The position numbers and the translations under genes are program-made. Positions 11,249 through 22,574 of a DNA stretch of 64,000 nucleotides are shown in pieces (within the stretch, counting starts at the first letter, position 1; the number at the start of each line of letters is the position of its first letter). The notes below the pieces were generated by a model. That model had not been told where the DNA came from, did no database searches, and was given only the letters and a program-made list of their open reading frames with translations. The DNA comes from Endomychus coccineus (taxonomy: Eukaryota; Arthropoda; Insecta; Coleoptera; Endomychidae), in NCBI GenBank assembly GCA_958510875.1, contig OY294067.1:236324361-236388360 (forward strand). Direction: 5' to 3'.

Positions 11249-12143
11249 TATAATAGTATATTATTCAACGAGCATATTATGGTGGCTATTATTCACGTTT
11301 ACGGCACGAGCCGCAGGCGAGTGTCGTAAATCATTCAAGTGAATAATAGCCATAATATGCAAGTAGAATACTATACTTTGTCCACAACCCATGAATATTA
11401 CTTTGATACTAATAAACTTTGCTGTTGAAACAAGTCGAACCAACAAATTGTTGACGTTTCAAATCAAATTCGATCTGACTTGACGTTTCCTAGCACGCTT
11501 TATTTTTATGGTATTTGTCTAGAAAAATGTCTATCATGTTTGTCATAATGATTTCATTATTCACTAGTGATTAATGAATATCATTATGCTTGAGGAAACA
11601 CATGCATCATGCATATTTCATACAATGGTCGTGGACAATTGTATATTATTCAACGAGCATATTATGGTGGCTATTGTTACGTGGATGAAGTTTCAGGCGA
11701 GTATCGTAAATCATCCAAGTGAATAATAGCCATAATATTATACTTTGTCCACGCCCCATAAATATTAGTTTGATACTAATAAACTTTGCTGTTGAAACAA
11801 GTCGAACCAACAAATTGTTGACGTTTCAAATCAAATTCGATCTGTCTTGACGTTTCATAGCACGCTTTATTTTTATGGTATTTGTCTAGAAAAATGTCTA
11901 TCATGTTTGTCATAATGATTTCATTATTCACTAGTGATTAATGAATATCATTATGCTTGAGGAAACACATGCATTATGCATATTTCATACAATAGTCGTG
12001 GACAATAGTATATTATTCAACGAGCATATTATGGTGGCTATTGTTCACGTGGATGAAGTTTCAGGCGAGTGTCGTAAATCATCCAAGTGAATAATAGCCA
12101 TAATATGCAAGTAGAATACTATACTTTGTCCGGGACCCATAAA
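11249..12143. repeat. about 370-bp tandem repeats with inverted sub-units
   Basis: Two full units and one partial unit start at about 11258, 11645 and 12008 with the shared string ATTATTCAACGAGCATATTA. Each unit contains a hairpin-forming pair (TATTATGGTGGCTATT...AATAGCCATAATA). It then has a spacer with TTTGATACTAATAAACTTTG and ends in GTCGTGGACAA. A lone spacer copy occurs at 13963-14221. The array abuts a Helitron-like terminus and a helicase fragment, so it may be part of a Helentron-type non-autonomous element (inference). Confidence 0.75.
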
Positions 12144-12146
12144 TAT

Positions 12147-12205
12147 CGGGGGGCACGGCAGTGCCCCCGCCAAGTCGAGCGCGAAGCAAACACTGCCGTA
12201 CCATC
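12147..12205. other. GC-rich hairpin, Helitron/Helentron-like terminus
   Basis: GGGGGCACGGCAGTGCCCCC forms a strong hairpin and is followed by GCCAAGTCGAGCGCGAAGC. Such sequence recurs at termini of insect Helitron-like elements as I recall them. It sits directly between the 370-bp repeats and a Pif1-type helicase remnant. Confidence 0.5.
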
Positions 12206-12620
12206 CTTTACTGGAACCATTTCGCCGCATTTTCAGGCCCCTATTTGAGAAGTCTGTAGGTCATTTAGTTCCGAAGTTAAGAGAAAGCAAAGTTTCGCAT
12301 TTATGATACTCATTCACTCAGAGAAGCTGAAATTTGGTACAGAGTTAGGGTTTAATAGCCACATAAAGGGAAAACTATAAAAACTAGGATAATCGAAGAT
12401 CTGGAATACCTGGTGACCCTTATTTGAAAACACAAGAGCCCAACCAAACTATTAAAGATCGACATATCGCCTTTACAAAAAATATTCAACTTTGTTTGCC
12501 TCTTCATTTGATGTCAAAAATCGAAGGTCTGATGTATCTGATGAAGAACCCTCAGCTTGTCTCAGCTGTATTAGAGATATGGTAATGCCCCCTTCTACTA
12601 TTGGTACATAAAAGAATGCC

Positions 12621-12972
12621 GTGAATTTGATTCACGAATTATTGCCTATTAAGTCAAAATTTGAGATCATACCCCGGGCATACGTGTACAGAGAACAATT
12701 CCCAATCTGTGTGGCGTATGCCCTAACAATTCACAAGAGCCAAGGTCGTAAGTTTAAAAAATGCCCTCATGGACATTGGCACCTCCATATTCTCTTGTGT
12801 CCAAGCCTACGTGGCGCTTTCACGAGTAACCAATCTTCATGGGGTGCACCTCATAAATGTTGACTTCAAGAGTATAAAAGCTCAAGCTTCAGCGATCGCC
12901 GAATACAACCGGCTTAGGCGTAAATACCGCGCCGATCTTTCAGAAATTAAACCGTCTAAACCGTCTAAATGA
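12621..12972 (+). pseudogene. Pif1-like helicase C-terminus (Helitron Rep/Hel remnant)
   Basis: The first part contains CVAYALTIHKSQG, the late Pif1/RecD helicase motif. After a frameshift near 12752 the second part contains SCVQAYVALSRVTNLHGVHL, the final motif. These are the last two helicase motifs of Helitron replication-helicase proteins. The reading ends in a natural-looking stop after a basic tail (PSKPSK). The upstream helicase and the Rep domain are absent or unrecognisable. Confidence 0.85.
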
Positions 12973-13161
12973 ATAAATAATGAACGCGAATGGGCAATAC
13001 GAAAAACTGTTGCTACTGTATAAGAATCAGAACCGGAAAAAAAGAAAAAAAAGATTTGTAATAATAAAAAAACTAATCCTAAAAAAAAAATGTGTCAAAT
13101 AAGAAAATCTAATGAAATAAATCAATATGCCCACGTTTCTACAAAAAGAAGTGAAATCCCA

Positions 13162-13960
13162 CCAAAAACATTCTGTAAAAAACTAGCCAAGTCTCGATGG
13201 GGCTGCTTGTTTATCTCTAAAAAGTAATGAAATCTAGACAAAGTCATGTCAAGTCTAAGGTTCCTTACTGCGATTTCTTTATTATTATAGTTAATGCTGT
13301 GTGACTTGGCCGTTGAAGGGTACACAAGGGTACAAAACCAGGTGCTCCATGACACCATTGCACCAATCTGTCGCCAGAACCGCTACCCATTGACGATGGA
13401 AAATTGCCACTTGGAAAACGTTGATTCAATAACCAGTCAATTGAAGGCTTGATAAAGCTGCGTATTTCAATAATACTTATGTGTAGGCGAGCCTGAAACA
13501 AGCAGTATAAAAAATTATTTCCAGTGAAAGACGGACTTCTAATCATTGATAGAAGTCTGTCTGTACGTCTATTTTATGTTAGATTGGTGATCGATTTGAC
13601 GCTCCAAAAAAAGAGAGCAGAAGTCAGCATTGTCAATGCTGAATGCATGTGTTGCACAATCAACAACAGCCTAAAATGAGACACTAGCGTCCAATTACCA
13701 ATACCAGTATGGGCTATTATCTCGCTTAACAAACATAAGTAGTTACAACAGATAACATTACGTGTAAACAAAATTGACTTGTACCCACTAACGTATAAAG
13801 AATGTTCAACGGCCAAGTCACACAACATTAACTATAATAATAAAGAAATCGCAGTAAGGAACCTTAGACTTGGCACGACTTTGTCTAGATTTCATTACTT
13901 TTTAGAGATAAACAAGCAGCTCCATCGAGACTTGGCTAGTTTTTTACAGAATGTTTTTGG
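13162..13960. mobile_element. inverted-repeat element carrying host-gene sequence
   Basis: Two arms of 157 bases (13162-13318 and 13804-13960) are near-perfect inverted copies with only a few mismatches. They start CCAAAAACATTCTGTAAAAA on each side. The interior, about 485 bases, contains part of a LANCL-like exon that is cut exactly at the left arm. This is the layout of a Pack-MITE or transduplication. The superfamily is not identified and no clear target duplication was found. Confidence 0.75.
13319..13494 (-). pseudogene. LanC-like protein (LANCL) exon fragment
   Basis: After an acceptor (TTGTTTCAG/GCTCGCC) the minus strand reads an open stretch containing FIKPSIDWLLNQRFPSGNF, then GDRLVQWCHGAPGF. 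The tryptophan-cysteine-histidine-glycine-alanine motif (WCHGAPG) is the signature of eukaryotic LanC-like proteins, and its Cys is one of the zinc ligands. LANCL proteins are glutathione-binding and add glutathione to dehydroamino acids in proteins. The fragment stops being LANCL-like at VPLC, where the 157-base inverted arm begins. No other LANCL exon was found, so this is a captured or truncated piece. Confidence 0.72.
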
Positions 13961-13962
13961 TT

Positions 13963-14221
13963 GGATTACTTTGATACTAATAAACTTTGCTGTTGAAACA
14001 AGTCGAACCAACAAATTGTTGACGTTTCAAATTAAATTCGATCTGACTTGACGTTTCATAACACACTCTATTTTCATAGTATTTGTCTAGAAAATGTCTA
14101 TCATGTTTGTCATATTGATGGTAGTGAATAATGATTTCATTATTCACTAGTGATTAATGGATATCATTATGCTTGAGGAAACACATGCATAATGCATATT
14201 TTATACAATAGTCGTGGACAA
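13963..14221 (+). repeat. extra copy of the 11.2-12.1 kb repeat spacer
   Basis: TTTGATACTAATAAACTTTG...GTCGTGGACA repeats the spacer of the tandem array almost base for base. It directly adjoins the right arm of the inverted-repeat element at 13960, with small differences (an extra TGGTAGTGAATAA-like piece). Confidence 0.85.
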
Positions 14222-14439
14222 AATACATTAGACCATTTAGCAGCAGCAGTGGACCATTTCGATAAAATTTCAATGTAACAGAGTATAATTTAACGTCTTT
14301 CATTAACGATTTTCAAATCATTTCCAATATATTTTCTGTTCCTACAATAATTTATATTTGACCAACATAAGTGTCCGAAAGTTATTTTGCTAACAAAAGT
14401 GAAGGAAGTCACGTGATCAATTGATCACAGCTTTTTTAT

Positions 14440-15375
14440 CTTGCATTTGCCTAACAGGTTCACTTAAAATTTATTTAACTTCAACCGTATATTGTAATAA
14501 TTGTTAGAACTGATTGATCATATCAGTTCACTGTATGATCAATCACTCGAGAGAGAACTATTTGGCCCGGATTGACTCCGGGAGTAGATTCAGCAAGCAG
14601 CGTCCTTTGCGCGGGTCTCGAGATGAGTAACCCCTCGGGGAGAAACTAACAGTTGTCAATGCATAAGATTCGGTGAACTGTGCACCACATACTTTTCACC
14701 ACTAAAACCATGATATCGTTCTTTCTTATCCCAGAACTCTGGCCGAAATGAATTTACGGGCTTGGTAGACATATGCGGTAGGCTATTTGAACGAAGCCGA
14801 ACGGTGACTCCTTAAACGTTCTTGGTAAAACAAGTAACACGAGGAGGTGGAGTTGACTATAACCCAGAAGGGGCAATCTATAAGTTTAGCAAACAGAGCC
14901 CCTAGTGGGTCGGCCTAAATTAGACCCGCCGGGGGCGAACAAGTCATCTGTCCATGCATGGGTAAAATGCTGCACCACATGGATTTACTCCTAAAGTCCG
15001 GTGTCTGTGCTTCTTATTTTCTTATCCCAAGTTTCTGGGCAATTGATTCGCGGCCAGGGCAATGATATGTGGTAGGCCGATGATATGAGGCCGACGGCTA
15101 CTCGTCAAACGAAAGCGAACACGAGTAGGCAGGGGGAGAGGGGCCCAGATGGTTCAAAAGACCGTATCTTCTTCAATAAAGGCGTTGGTCTCTGCCGGGC
15201 AGTTGGCGTGCTGCTGAAAGTAGGAGACATGTCTAAAGTCTAATGACGGGTGGGCAGGGGGAGCAATCCCCCACAGTTACAATCGTGTATGATCTATCAG
15301 TTCTAACAATTATTACAATATACAGTGAAGCCAATTAAACAAAATATATGTTTACACAGACTGCACATGTTTTTA
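14440..15375. mobile_element. unclassified inverted-repeat element with two tandem halves
   Basis: A left arm around 14488-14527 (TATATTGTAATAATTGTTAG, then AACTGAT.GATCATA) recurs inverted at about 15284-15322. Weaker similarity extends outward on both sides. The inside is much richer in G and C than its surroundings and contains no ORF. It falls into two related halves of about 350 bases (from about 14570 and about 14920) sharing TGCACCACAT, TTCTTATCCCA, GGTAGGC and ACACGAGGAGG/ACACGAGTAGG. The hairpin GGGGGAGCAATCCCCC lies near the right end. I do not recognise the family. Confidence 0.6.
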
Positions 15376-15379
15376 CAAA

Positions 15380-16210
15380 ACATTAATCCATAAACAAAAA
15401 GATTTAAAATAATATTTTGTTTGTCGTACGTACCTAACTGTTTTGTTGTTATGTTAGCACTGTGCTGTTGTGGTGATAAATAAACCAGCAATGTTTAATT
15501 AAACATTTAATTACATGGACTGTATCGTTTGTTTACATTCGAAGTAGTATATGTGTACGTGCGTGGTTTCTTAAGCAACTCTATCTCTCTCTCCCTCTCC
15601 CCCCCCCCTCTCTCTATATCTGTTCACCAAGGTTGGTGCATGCATTTACAAGAAACAAGAAACAGATTGAACACTGAACAATATTCAACAGTAACCTTAA
15701 ATGAACAATTTACAATATTTTACACTATGAGTTCAGGTTGTTCATGGTTATTAATTAACAGAAGGTAGGATAAGGTAGAATAAAAATTGTACGAAGTAAT
15801 ATTAATAAACCGTGTTGCAGTTTAATTTTGAATCCCTCCCGGGAGGGCCCACACCACAGGTTCGGCCTAGGAAAGATCCTAAATATGGACCTGCCTAAAC
15901 GACTTCTTTTTCAATAACTGTCAATTTGACATCGCATGGCTCCAACCTCACAAATGTCACACATTATGTGAAACAGTCATGATGAATAATGCATTCAAAT
16001 AATCTGCAGTTGGAATTATTTCCAGCGCAATACTTTATCTTAGTATCAATACTACAAAGCATGCGTGAAAGTTAACATTAATATTAGAAACGTTTCGCTA
16101 CTTAACTTTTATTTATTCTGTGCATTTTCTTTGAATTGAATGGAATTAAAAAAATATGCTCATAACTATGATTCTAGAAATAAGCCCGACGTCATGAAAA
16201 GGATGGAAAT
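15380..16210. other. no gene; CT microsatellite and a GC-rich palindrome
   Basis: A CT/C-rich tract lies at 15581-15617. CCCTCCCGGGAGGG, a perfect 14-bp palindrome, lies at about 15835-15848, next to ACACCACAGGTTCGGCC. No coding exon was recognised. Confidence 0.5.
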
Positions 16211-17184
16211 AGTCGAGTCAAATAGGTATTAAAACAGACCGACTTACGAAAATCGAAAGATATGGACCGATTTTGATTAAACAAAGTGCGTTCGATTCGG
16301 GATGACGTCTAGAAAAAAGCTTACCGGTTAGTTTTTTGTGCAAATTTGTTATTTTTTTTTTATACGAAAAATTGACCAATTTTTGGATAATTATTTGGAA
16401 CATTTAGTCGGGGGTTTTCGGGGTCGCTGATTACGATTCTTAACTCAGATTGACCAAAATTGAACTACCCAGCTGGTAATTGGCCACTTTAATTGGACAA
16501 AGTGACCTTTTTTTAAATTTCATCAAAAATAGCCAGGAAAAATCATTCGGGAGTTTTTGGGGTCGCTGATTACGATTCTGGACTCAGATTGGCCGAAATC
16601 GATCTTCCCAGCTGGTAATTGGCCAGTTTAATTGGACAAAATTGATAATTTTTTCTTAATTTCATCGCAAATAGACAGGAAAAATTACTCGGGGGTTTTC
16701 GGACTCGCTGAGTACGATTCTGAAGTCAAATTGTCCAAAATCGAACTCCTCAGCTGGTAATTGGCAGGTTTAATTGGACAAAATTGACCAATTTCGAAAA
16801 TTTCATCAAAGCTAACAATTTGACTTCAGAATCGTACTCAGCGATTCCGAAAACCCCCGAGTAATTTTCCCTGTCTGCGATTAAATTAAGAAAAAATGAT
16901 CAATTTTGTCCAATTAAACTGGCCAATTACCAGCTGGGGAGTTCGATTTTGGCCAATCTGAGTTCAGAATCGTAATCAGCGACCCCGAAAACCCCCGACT
17001 AAATTTTCTCAATAATTAGCCAAAAATTGGTCAATTTTTCGTTTAAAAAAAAATAGCAAATTTGCACATAAAACTAACCGGTAAGCTTTTTTCTAGACGT
17101 CATCCCGAATCGAATGCACTTTGTTTCATCAAAATCGGTCCATATCTTTCGATTTTCGTAATGAAATACCTATTTGTCTCGACT
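16211..17184. mobile_element. large fold-back (palindromic) element
   Basis: The ends AGTCGAG.CAAATAGGTATT and its complement enclose two arms that pair over most of the element. The left arm contains three copies of a unit of about 141 bases (near 16408, 16549 and 16690). Each has CGGGGGTTTTCGG, then TCGCTGATTACGATTCT and CAGCTGGTAATTGGCC. The right arm has inverted copies. There is no coding capacity. It is a non-autonomous fold-back element of unknown superfamily. Confidence 0.85.
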
Positions 17185-17189
17185 AGAAG

Positions 17190-17884
17190 CCCTGTGTTAA
17201 TAAAGCTGTCATTACTATTTTTTCCTTAATTGTTTCCTGTATAGCCAAAGCATTGGTACTAGCTCTCCGTTTACCAGAACCAGCTATCTGCTTCGCCAAC
17301 CCCATCATCATATTATAATCTTCGTCTTCTTCTTCTTCCGCCATTTTGATCTGGTAACAACTAGAATTATCATAAATCTGATCTTCAGAAATTAATGAGC
17401 ATTAGTAAAACATAGTATAACTAGTTCAAATCGCATTGAAACCAAATTAACTGATCGACTCGTTAGTTAAGCGTTTTTTTCAATAGTAGATTCTTCTGTA
17501 AATCGACGTGCTAAAAACGATGGTTACATTATTTTTGTGTTAGGCTTTTGTAAAATTTCCCAACCTTACTTTTCTATCCGAAAAACCGAAATAAGAGATA
17601 TAAAATCGACGCTAGCGATCCGAAATTCTAGGAGGTTGTAGGTAATTGTTAATCACGAGATCAAGCATAAGTTAGAACCCGAAAGCTAGTTATAGACTAG
17701 GGTTCGAACTTTGAACTCTGCTCTCGAAGTTCCATTTAGATGTGATTTTAATCATTTTAATACATTTATCAGAATCGAAGAGACTTGTATCAGCTGAAGT
17801 TTTATAAAATGAAAGTGTTTGAAATAAGAGTTCCCAATTTTCAAGAAAATCGAGAAAACTCGATGCATAGTATGAATTGTCTAC
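17190..17884. other. no gene recognised
   Basis: AT-rich DNA. The stretch ATTATAATCTTCGTCTTCTT near 17314 and its surroundings could be an acidic-residue-rich exon read on the minus strand (EEEDEDYNMM-like), but the context is too weak to call. Confidence 0.35.
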
Positions 17885-18420
17885 GATGTTTTACAGAGGA
17901 CAATGAAGCCCAGACGAATACCTCTCTGCTGAATGGAATCTAAAAGCGTCAGCGATTGTTTGGAAACTGAACTCCAAACGTGTGAAATGTACACCAGGAC
18001 AGGTCGAATCTATGCTTACAAGATGAGGAGCTGCTGGGTGTAAAATAGCTCTTGGCATGGAATAGAAAAACATATTTCTGTAAATCAGTTTTCGCAATGG
18101 ACCTCACGTGATCATCCCATGAGAGGGTCCTTTATATGGTGATGCCGAGCATGGATTTTGAGGAATTGATAAGAAATGTTGTACCTGACATTATCAAATT
18201 GGGGTTGTGGAATCAGACTTCTTGGAAAGAATAGAAGTTTGAGTTTTGGTTTTATCTAACTGCACTAGATTACCAAAGTTCCATTCAAAAATATTTGTTG
18301 GTTCCTTATTTATTGCATCATAATTTCTCCGTCTTGCACCTATGACTTCATTGGGGCTCTAGAGAAGAAAGCCATATGAAGTGTAATATATTCCGCAAAA
18401 CTATGGTGGAGAAGACACTT
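17885..18420 (-). mobile_element. jockey-like non-LTR fragment
   Basis: The segment is homologous to 28990-29420. It shares TTTTCGCAATGGACCTCAC and CATGAGAGG, and the translated part (RKLIYRNMFFYS, TCPGVHFTRLE) is a decayed copy of the segment RKPLHKNLVFRDKIYYRS...RPDLEYGSHVW of that copy. It is part of the region after the reverse transcriptase and is truncated. Confidence 0.75.
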
Positions 18421-19140
18421 CTAATAGATCGGTGATATGGAGCAGAAACAGAGTTATATAATTTTTTTGCGACCTAACACGATTTTTGTGTCTACGGTGA
18501 TTGGCCTAATAAACATCATTTAATCTTCAGAATCGGAAGAACTTATATAAAATAACAATTTCTCATATAATGCAACATAAGTTAAGAACGCTTTAAAAAT
18601 TAAAACTACTTCAAGTTCATTATGACTTCGGTTGAGCAATTAAGTATATAACCAAATACAACTTAACAAATATAAAAGAATGAGGGATGACAAGGGATCA
18701 ATTGATCACAGCTTCTTTATTTTTTGAGATAATAAACGTAGCACAAACACCAGTCACTGTTTTAGAAGCCATTGTAACTAAGTAATAAAATCAGTGTGGA
18801 TGTAAAACATTATATACAGTATCCAGTCAGTCAGACGACTGAATCTCCGAGTGGACCGATTTTCATATATCAGTAACATCTGTTCAGTCTACCAACAACC
18901 GAAATACAAAGATACCACCGATTGTATCCCAGTTTATACTAGGCCGCTTTAGACTCGATTTTTCGAACACATATTGATGTTAAAGAATTTATAACAAGGT
19001 TTGATCAAGAAGTAATGTCTCCCAACGACCTCATTGATGTCTCCATCTTTTTTAGAATGTCAATTGCATAAGAATTAGCTAAATAGTTATATTGGTCGCC
19101 AACTCGCCATCAAAGTTATTTTGATGACTACAGACAGAGC
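18421..19140. other. no gene recognised
   Basis: Gene-free. GATCAATTGATCACAGCTT near 18696 repeats a string seen at about 14417, so both lie in shared repeat debris. Confidence 0.4.
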
Positions 19141-19148
19141 TCTGAAGC

Positions 19149-19762
19149 CACGGTCGTATATACAGGTCTGGGAACTCGAGGCTGTTTCCTATGTGAGAAG
19201 TGAGTCTGCTAAGCGTCATCTGTTGCATAATACCAATGGGGGGCGCATAAGTCGAGGAATGATCTCTGGCACGAATACGACCGTGTTCTCTGGCAACTGT
19301 CATTGTTGACTTGTAAACAAAAGGAATACCGGCGTTTTTAGAAAAAAATTACGAAACCGTGCATTGTGCCAAAATGCAAAACGGGGTACAAAAGTGTAAA
19401 GCAAGAAACTTCTGTTTTTAAAGTGCCGAAAGATGCGGAAATGCGAAAAAAGTGAATGCTTGCGATTCCCGATAGAAATCGTTTTAACGAGGTCTTTTAT
19501 GTGTGCGAGCATGTATAACGAAAAAGGGGAAGTTATTTTTGAGGTGAGTAATACATTTTGACAAGAGTAACAGTTCTATTCCTCTCTCAAATCAGAATAG
19601 TAAATATTGCGTTACGAGAAAAATTATTTTACTTAATAATGTGATTGTTGCCATACTTCGATCCAAGCGCTAGCTGCTGGCTGAGCGAGAGACTACGAGT
19701 TTGGCGACATGTAAGAGACTCATGTCAAACATAGAGTTCCCAGACCTGTATGTACGACCGTG
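19149..19762 (+). mobile_element. P-element-superfamily derivative with THAP exon
   Basis: The terminal inverted repeats begin CACGGTCGTATATACAGGTC and end with the complement of CACGGTCGTACATACAGGTC. Both sides carry the perfect 8-bp duplication TCTGAAGC (19141-19148 and 19763-19770). P elements make 8-bp duplications and encode THAP-domain transposases, and a THAP-like exon lies inside. The 289-bp element at 31514-31802 shares the ends and much of the sub-terminal sequence. Confidence 0.88.
19352..19543 (+). pseudogene. THAP zinc-finger exon (P-type transposase N-terminus)
   Basis: The reading shows CIVPKC, GYKSVKQETSVFKVPKDAE, then AIP and VCEH in the order of the C2CH THAP DNA-binding domain, ending near a donor GAG/GTGAGT at 19544. 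A stop stands where the conserved tryptophan of the family would be (after MRKK) and another follows VCEHV, so the exon is dead. No catalytic exons remain, so this is an internally deleted copy. Confidence 0.8.
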
Positions 19763-19770
19763 TCTGAAGC

Positions 19771-21689
19771 TATATTAGATCATTCTGTGATTCGATGCCC
19801 GTCTTAGCCATTCACCTAGATTCATGTTAAGTTCAATCTTTTTGAAAGAAGACTGATGAGAACTATTATAATTGTAAGTTACTCAATAGCTTAACTGTTC
19901 ATAATATTCAACCGAGGATCAGCTTTGTATTTAGGACTAATCAGGGTGCTCTGCATATGCAGCATTTGGTGTAAATAAATGTTTAATGAAGTGTATTATT
20001 AACCAAATTAAACCAACAGGTAAAGTTTTGAGCGTACTAAACAAATTTATCACTTCCCGCCAATTATGCGGCACAGCAATTCCATATTTCCCGTGGTTAT
20101 AGTTTTACTTCAATAAAGAATTATCAATAGAATCAGTCGCATTTATGACGTACTTGTACTTCGGTTCAATCCAGCTTCAAGCTTCAGGAGCACAAGATTT
20201 TATCAAGGCTAACTTTGCTCGGAGGTTTTCTGTACTTATTTCTTTATTCTAACAGCTTTAGTTGTTTTATAATATTAAATGTTGACCCAAGTTTTTTCTT
20301 TCCAACAAGCTGACATAAATCGTGACTCCCACACCTGAAAGGTTAAATTCAATAGTTTATAAAGAAGTAACAGGGAAGTTTTCACTATTCCACTATTTAA
20401 AGTCTGATTCCATAATGATTATAAACAACTGAATGCGTACTCTATGTCATGACAATAAAGTTCATTTGAATTGACAGGAATATCTGTATGAGAATGAAAG
20501 GTCTGACCACAGAAAAACTGTCTGACACTGACATTATCTGAGTCTGAGCTGTGATTAGACATCAATCTATCGGGTGAACGTCATGTAAATGTTACGTAGT
20601 TATGATACACTGTCAAAAGTAAGAATAGTCAATCCCTTTTACCCAACGAGGTCTATACTACTAGACCTCGTTGCTTTTACCCCCTTCGAGGCTTCATTTC
20701 GAAAAATCGGTTCTTAGAGGATTCCCACATCGTATAACAAACCTCTCTGCCCAGTTTCAATTCTGACGGCTTTATAGTTTCGACGATTTCGTGATAAATG
20801 GGTGTAAGCAGTTACGTCTAGTTATTTCTCTTTTTTATATACATATCGATTTGGGATCACTACAACAATGATTATTGAAGGCTCTATAAACTACAATAAA
20901 CAATAAAAATAATACATATGCAAATAACAAATGGTTGTTTCTAACTACACTGGGAATGTTATTACACCTATTAAAACTTTCTAGAGGTAGATGATTTGTG
21001 TTGGCAATAGTTGCAAGATCATTACATTCAATTAAAATATTTTCATATCTTCAGAGTAAGTGCTCATCAGAAGTTTCAAAACTGTTTCTTCTATCCGGTT
21101 TTCGTTTGATTGGACTCTATTTATAATGGTAATATATCTATTAGAATGTTGGGAAATCAATGTCAATATCAAACTGTGAACGACAACTTTTTTTTATAAA
21201 ATACTTATTTAGCTACTGAATATAATCATGCTGATTGTCCAGAAATGTTTAACGTTCATGGAAATATGCTCTAAGTATGGAGAAATGTCTATCCAGTTCA
21301 AAATCTAAGCCATGATAGAGCCTATCAGAGTATTCTAACTCCTTCATCTGACATAATTAAAGTATCAACCAACCAGATACCTGTTCGTGGGAATAGGAGC
21401 TTATTTAAGATCTAAAAATTTGATAACTTACCAGTGTTAAGATCCAGTTATATTTTTATAAAAAAAATAATACATACAATTATTGACCTTATGACAACAC
21501 ATTTTTTTATTTATTATTCTCGTTACTATGGAGCTTCTCGCTATTGCATTATTAGAAAATCACACTCTAGCGGGCGAAACAAAGTTATCGCTACCGAAGA
21601 ATTGAAACAGAGTTCAATCGCCGATGATAGCATATCTATTCGTGAAACTTTTCCAATATGGCGTTCCAAAAATTGGGGTTAGATTGAGT
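19771..21689. other. about 1.9 kb without recognised genes
   Basis: AT-rich and without convincing ORFs. A hairpin with 12-base arms (CAACGAGGTCTA...TAGACCTCGTTG) lies at 20644-20673. No RNA gene was recognised. Confidence 0.45.
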
Positions 21690-21734
21690 AGAAGTGGTGA
21701 ATTTGAAAGGTAAATGTCAAAAATTAGAGCGAGG

Positions 21735-21871
21735 AAATTGTGAATTTATCTGTCTACATCACCCCAATAGTGAGAATCCTATGTGTTCTAGTGCGAATAG
21801 CTGGAAGTTATTCGAATTTCTTACGAAGGAAGATGTTCTGTGGCTTTTAAAATAATACATCTATATCATTA
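21735..21871 (+). pseudogene. C-terminal piece of the VDIQGF family protein
   Basis: The reading CEFICLHHPNSENPMCSSAN then SWKLFEFLTKEDVLWLLK ends in TAA. The Cys and His pattern suggests the tail of the small family also found at 22575-23073 and 26196-26597. The inverted copy at 26190-26050 is more decayed. The link to the family is an inference from position and pattern. Confidence 0.45.
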
Positions 21872-22010
21872 TGTATATCTTTTGAAGAATACACACGCAG
21901 ACTTTGCAAATTCGTGGAAAAAGTTAATAAACTAAGAATAGACTTGAATTTTTACGCAGATAAAATTAAAGTTATAAAACTGCTGAACAAATTAAGTGTA
22001 AAAAGTGAGG

Positions 22011-22492
22011 ATGATGGGAGTGGGGGTGTTAAAAACAAATTTTGTGATTCTAACCACAATTCTGAATGGTATTCTATACGCGAACGTTCCCCAACACGTT
22101 GAACGCATGTATATTTGTCTGAAGGATGTCGGGGAGTGTAACCGTACCGAATGGATTCCGATGAATTTTCAAAAATCAACGATAACCAATTGGAGGTATT
22201 CACATTTATCATCCCACAAGACAATCGTACAACCATACATTATAAACTTAAACTCTTATTCTTCGATCGAAGTGAGGGGGATATGGCTGAATGGCAAATG
22301 ATCCGACAATCATCATGTTTACCACATCTCGTACAAAAGACAACATCATCTACACTCACATCATCTGCAATAGAAGAAGAAATACCTAAAATTTTCGCAA
22401 TTTTGTATGCTATTTTATCTTCTTTATCAGTGTTATTATTGAAAATGTTTGTTAAAAATGTGAAGAAAGCTATTTACCATTTGAATAAATAA
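22011..22492 (+). pseudogene. small membrane-type ORF (virus-like), frameshifted copy
   Basis: The first part starts at tandem ATGs (22011) with a hydrophobic stretch (VILTTILNGILYA) typical of a signal peptide. A later part in another frame (from 22151 to the stop at 22492) ends with a hydrophobic segment and a short basic tail (IFAILYAILSS, then FVKNVKK), as in a single-pass membrane protein. A frameshift lies between about 22165 and 22175. A possible glycosylation site (NRT) is present. The function is unknown. Confidence 0.5.
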
Positions 22493-22574
22493 TAATTATT
22501 ATATAAAGAAGGTGTTTTATTAAAACAAACAAAAGATTGATAATAATAATATTTATTTCAGAATAAAATACATA

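Noticed and set aside
14531..15300. rRNA or tRNA gene, suggested by the GC-rich content
   Set aside because: No tRNA cloverleaf or recognisable rRNA block was found. The inverted ends and repeated halves fit a mobile element better.
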